Made by a program: the position numbers and the translations under genes
Source: JADGHE01 sp035716025
Lineage (GTDB): Bacteria > Pseudomonadota > Alphaproteobacteria > Rhizobiales > Xanthobacteraceae
Length of the DNA stretch: 7,656 nt
Assembly: GCA_035716025.1 (NCBI GenBank)
Contig: DASTKH010000024.1
Span: 1 to 7,656, forward strand
Direction: 5' to 3'
The notes under the pieces: model-generated
Databases searched by the model: none
Told to the model about the DNA's origin: nothing
What the model saw: the letters and a program-made list of their open reading frames with translations, nothing else
Shown here: positions 6,063 to 7,656 of the stretch, piece after piece
Position numbering within the stretch: position 1 is the stretch's first letter
Layout of the letters: the number at the start of each line of letters is the position of its first letter

Positions 6063-6150
6063 AGGGCGCAAATCCGAACGCTTTTCCTTCGCGGGTTCGC
6101 AGGCGGCTGGAACGTGCTAACGTGAGCGCTTGCAAGGAAAGCGCAAGCCC
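6063..6150 (+). promoter_or_regulatory. Leader before the frnE-like gene with ribosome site in a hairpin loop
   Basis: This 88-bp spacer follows the ANL-family stop. GTGCTAACGT at 6114-6123 resembles the GTGCTAGGTT before the binding-protein gene and lies at almost the same distance from its ATG. AAGGA (6134-6138), 12 nt before ATG 6151, is the ribosome site. GCTTGC (6128-6133) and GCAAGC (6143-6148) form a 6-bp stem whose 9-nt loop holds the AAGGA, leaving it exposed. No convincing -35/-10 pair is seen. Confidence 0.4.
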
Positions 6151-6831
6151 ATGACTCGCCCGTTGCCCATTACCGTTGTGTCGGACGTCATTTGTCCCTG
6201 GTGCTTCATCGGCAAGCGGCGGCTCGAAAGGGCGATCGCGCTGCGCCCGCAATACGACGTGCAGGTGCGATGGCATCCGTTCTTCCTCAATGACTGGGTG
6301 CCGCGCGAAGGCATGGCGCGGGCCGACTATCTGACCGCCAAGTTCGGTTCGGTCGAGCGCTACCGGCAGATGGCCGAACGGATCCAGCAAGCCGCGGCCG
6401 CGGAGGGGCTCGACTACCAGCTCGACAAGATCGCGCGGCAGCCGAACACGCTCGACTGCCACCGGCTGATCCTCTGGGCCGGCCGGGAAGGACGCGCAGC
6501 CGAAATGAAGCAGCGGCTGATGGACCTTTACTTCACCGAAGGGGGCGACCTCACGGATCGCGAGGTTCTCGTCGCCGCGGCCGCCGCATGCGGCCTCGAC
6601 CCCGACACCGTCCGCAACGCGCTCGCCGGCGAGGCGGATGTGGCGCTCGTCACGCAGGCGGCCGAACAGGCCAAGCGCGCGGGCATCGACGGCGTGCCGT
6701 GCTTCATCATCGGCAACGTGCTGGCGGTATCGGGCGCGCAGGCGCCGGATTATCTTGCCGGCGCCATGGATCGCGCCGTAACGGAGCTCGAAAAGAACCG
6801 GGATGCGGACGGCCATCCCGCAAGCCCGTAA
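6151..6831 (+). CDS. FrnE-like DsbA-family thiol oxidoreductase
   Basis: A 226-residue thioredoxin-fold protein of the DsbA superfamily, FrnE/polyketide-synthesis type. Seen: the strand VVSDVICPWCFIGKRRLE (9-26) with the redox motif CPWC (15-18); RWHPFFLND (40-48); the helical insert with QPNTLDCHRL (97-106), LWAGREGRAAEMKQRLMDLYF (108-128) and GGDLTDREVL (131-140); and the cis-proline loop GVPCFIIGN (181-189) with Cys184 next to Pro183. The length is usual. There is no signal peptide, so it is probably cytoplasmic, where relatives act as disulfide isomerases/oxidoreductases or in oxidative stress; the substrate is unknown. ATG 6151 has AAGGA at 6134-6138; a TTG at 6130 would keep the frame open but overlaps the leader hairpin. 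It follows the ANL gene by 88 bp on the same strand, and ends convergent with mfd inside a palindrome. Confidence 0.92.
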   Translation: MTRPLPITVVSDVICPWCFIGKRRLERAIALRPQYDVQVRWHPFFLNDWVPREGMARADYLTAKFGSVERYRQMAERIQQAAAAEGLDYQLDKIARQPNTLDCHRLILWAGREGRAAEMKQRLMDLYFTEGGDLTDREVLVAAAAACGLDPDTVRNALAGEADVALVTQAAEQAKRAGIDGVPCFIIGNVLAVSGAQAPDYLAGAMDRAVTELEKNRDADGHPASP

Positions 6832-6875
6832 GGCGCGTTCGAAAGCCGCGGGTCCGCGCGCAAACGCGCCTTACG
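6827..6875. terminator. Bidirectional palindrome between the frnE-like gene and mfd, carrying both stop codons
   Basis: CGTAAGGCGCGTT (6827-6839) is perfectly repeated in inverted orientation as AACGCGCCTTACG (6863-6875), a 13-bp stem with a 23-nt middle. Within the middle, CGCG/CGCG around GGTC can form a second small stem. The TAA of the frnE-like gene (6829-6831) and the TAA of mfd (6871-6873) occupy mirror positions in the arms. No U tract follows on either side, so intrinsic termination is likely but not certain. Confidence 0.6.
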
Positions 6876-7656
6876 CGGCCTTCGCCCGTCCCGCCAGGTT
6901 GACGAGACGGCGCAGGATCTGCGTCGCGCCCTTGAGCCGCTCCTCCGGCTTTTCCCAATTTTCGAAGAAGACGACTTTCATGTCCGGCCGAACGCGCGCG
7001 GATGGACCCTGCTTGCGGATGAACTCCACAAGCCCCTCCGGATTCGCGAAAGCGTTGTCGCGGAAGGCGAGGACGGCCCCTTTGGGGCCCGCCTCGAGCT
7101 TCTCGACATTGGCTTTCCGGCACAGCGCCTTGAGCACGATGACGCTCATGAGGTGCTTCACCTCTGGGGGGGTCGGCCCGAACCGGTCCACGAGTTCCGC
7201 CCCGAAGGCCGCCACCTCATCCTCCTCGTCGAGCTCCGCGAGGCGGCGATAGAGGCTCAAACGCACGCTGAGATCTGCGACATAGTCCTCCGGGATCAGA
7301 ACGGGCGTGCCGATCGTGATCTGCGGCGACCAGCGGTCCGCCACCGGCTCGGCGATCCCGGCTTTGAGGCTCATCACCGCCTCTTCCAGCATCTGCTGGT
7401 AGAGTTCGTAACCGACTTCCTTGATGTGTCCCGACTGCTCCTCGCCCAGAAGATTGCCGGCGCCGCGAATATCGAGATCGTGCGAGGCGAGCTGGAATCC
7501 GGCGCCGAGCGAATCGAGCGATTGCAGCACCTTGAGCCGCCGCTCCGCTTGCGGCGTGATCTTCTTGTCCGCCGGCAAGGTGAAAAGCGCATAGGCTCGC
7601 AGCTTGGCCCGGCCGATGCGTCCGCGGAGCTGGTAGAGCTGGGCGAGGCCGAACCG
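6871..7656 (-). CDS. mfd: Transcription-repair coupling factor Mfd, C-terminal part
   Basis: The last 261 residues of Mfd; the 5' part lies beyond the right edge. Mfd is the ATP-driven translocase that removes stalled RNA polymerase from DNA lesions and recruits UvrA. Seen: helicase motif VI FGLAQLYQLRGRIGRAK (residues 2-18 of the fragment) with the arginine-finger Arg; the TRG translocation region SLGAGFQLASHDLDIRGAGNLLG (49-71) followed by EEQSGHIKEVGYELY (72-86); and the C-terminal autoinhibitory domain from about 122, with PEDYVADLSVRLSLYRR (122-138) and DRFGPTPPEV (157-166). The frame is open through to base 7656, so the real start is outside; an internal TTG at 7576-7578 is not a start. 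It is convergent with the frnE-like gene, with a 39-bp gap between stops that is part of a large palindrome. Confidence 0.97.
   Translation of the reverse strand, partial: RFGLAQLYQLRGRIGRAKLRAYALFTLPADKKITPQAERRLKVLQSLDSLGAGFQLASHDLDIRGAGNLLGEEQSGHIKEVGYELYQQMLEEAVMSLKAGIAEPVADRWSPQITIGTPVLIPEDYVADLSVRLSLYRRLAELDEEDEVAAFGAELVDRFGPTPPEVKHLMSVIVLKALCRKANVEKLEAGPKGAVLAFRDNAFANPEGLVEFIRKQGPSARVRPDMKVVFFENWEKPEERLKGATQILRRLVNLAGRAKAA

Noticed and set aside
4911..6071. A 386-codon minus-strand open frame opposite the ANL-family gene.
   Set aside because: I considered it because the sense protein is degenerate, but the sense frame has consistent ANL motifs, a ribosome site and coupling to its neighbour, while the antisense product looks like a shadow.
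6075..6099. CGAAC/GTTCG stem after the ANL-family gene as a terminator.
   Set aside because: Only 5 bp with a 15-nt loop and no U tract; too weak to call.

Overview
The window looks like ordinary chromosome of a GC-rich alphaproteobacterium, most likely of the order Hyphomicrobiales (Rhizobiales). Three things point there: an IalB-family periplasmic protein, which is essentially alphaproteobacterial; an HspQ of the long alphaproteobacterial type (110 residues); and the style of the Mfd and UbiH-like termini. The sequence is visibly GC-rich and its codons favour G/C in third position, which is why long open frames also appear antisense to the real genes. I see no mobile element, CRISPR array, tRNA or rRNA.

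Layout, left to right: (1) the last 48 codons of a UbiH/COQ6-type flavin hydroxylase of ubiquinone synthesis on the plus strand, overlapping tail to tail by 25 bp with (2) a complete family III CoA-transferase/alpha-methylacyl-CoA racemase-like gene on the minus strand; (3) a 109-bp divergent spacer, then hspQ on the plus strand, ending in a strong stem-loop; (4) a convergent ialB-family gene on the minus strand; (5) a divergent spacer, then a plus-strand run of a YejA-like ABC peptide-binding protein, an adenylate-forming (ANL) superfamily protein whose start lies 7 nt after the previous stop, and a FrnE-type DsbA-family oxidoreductase; (6) a 39-bp spacer forming a large palindrome, then the 3' end of mfd on the minus strand, running off the right edge.

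The genes do not form one pathway. The clearest functional unit is the translationally close pair of binding protein and ANL protein, with the frnE-like gene 88 bp further on. No permease or ATPase for the binding protein is in the window. The ANL protein is the oddest coding feature. It has the overall pattern of an acyl-CoA synthetase but has lost the recognisable P-loop, the TGD aspartate, the hinge-region arginine and the C-terminal catalytic lysine, so it is probably not an ordinary ligase.

The most interesting non-coding structure is at hspQ. A perfect 6-bp hairpin sits directly against the start codon, and the whole 11-nt loop of the terminator hairpin downstream is an exact reverse complement of the 5' arm plus loop of that hairpin. 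The frnE/mfd junction is also notable: a 13-bp perfect inverted repeat carries the TAA stop codons of both convergent genes in its arms. I found no clear evidence for a wholly new multi-gene system; these are the points worth checking.
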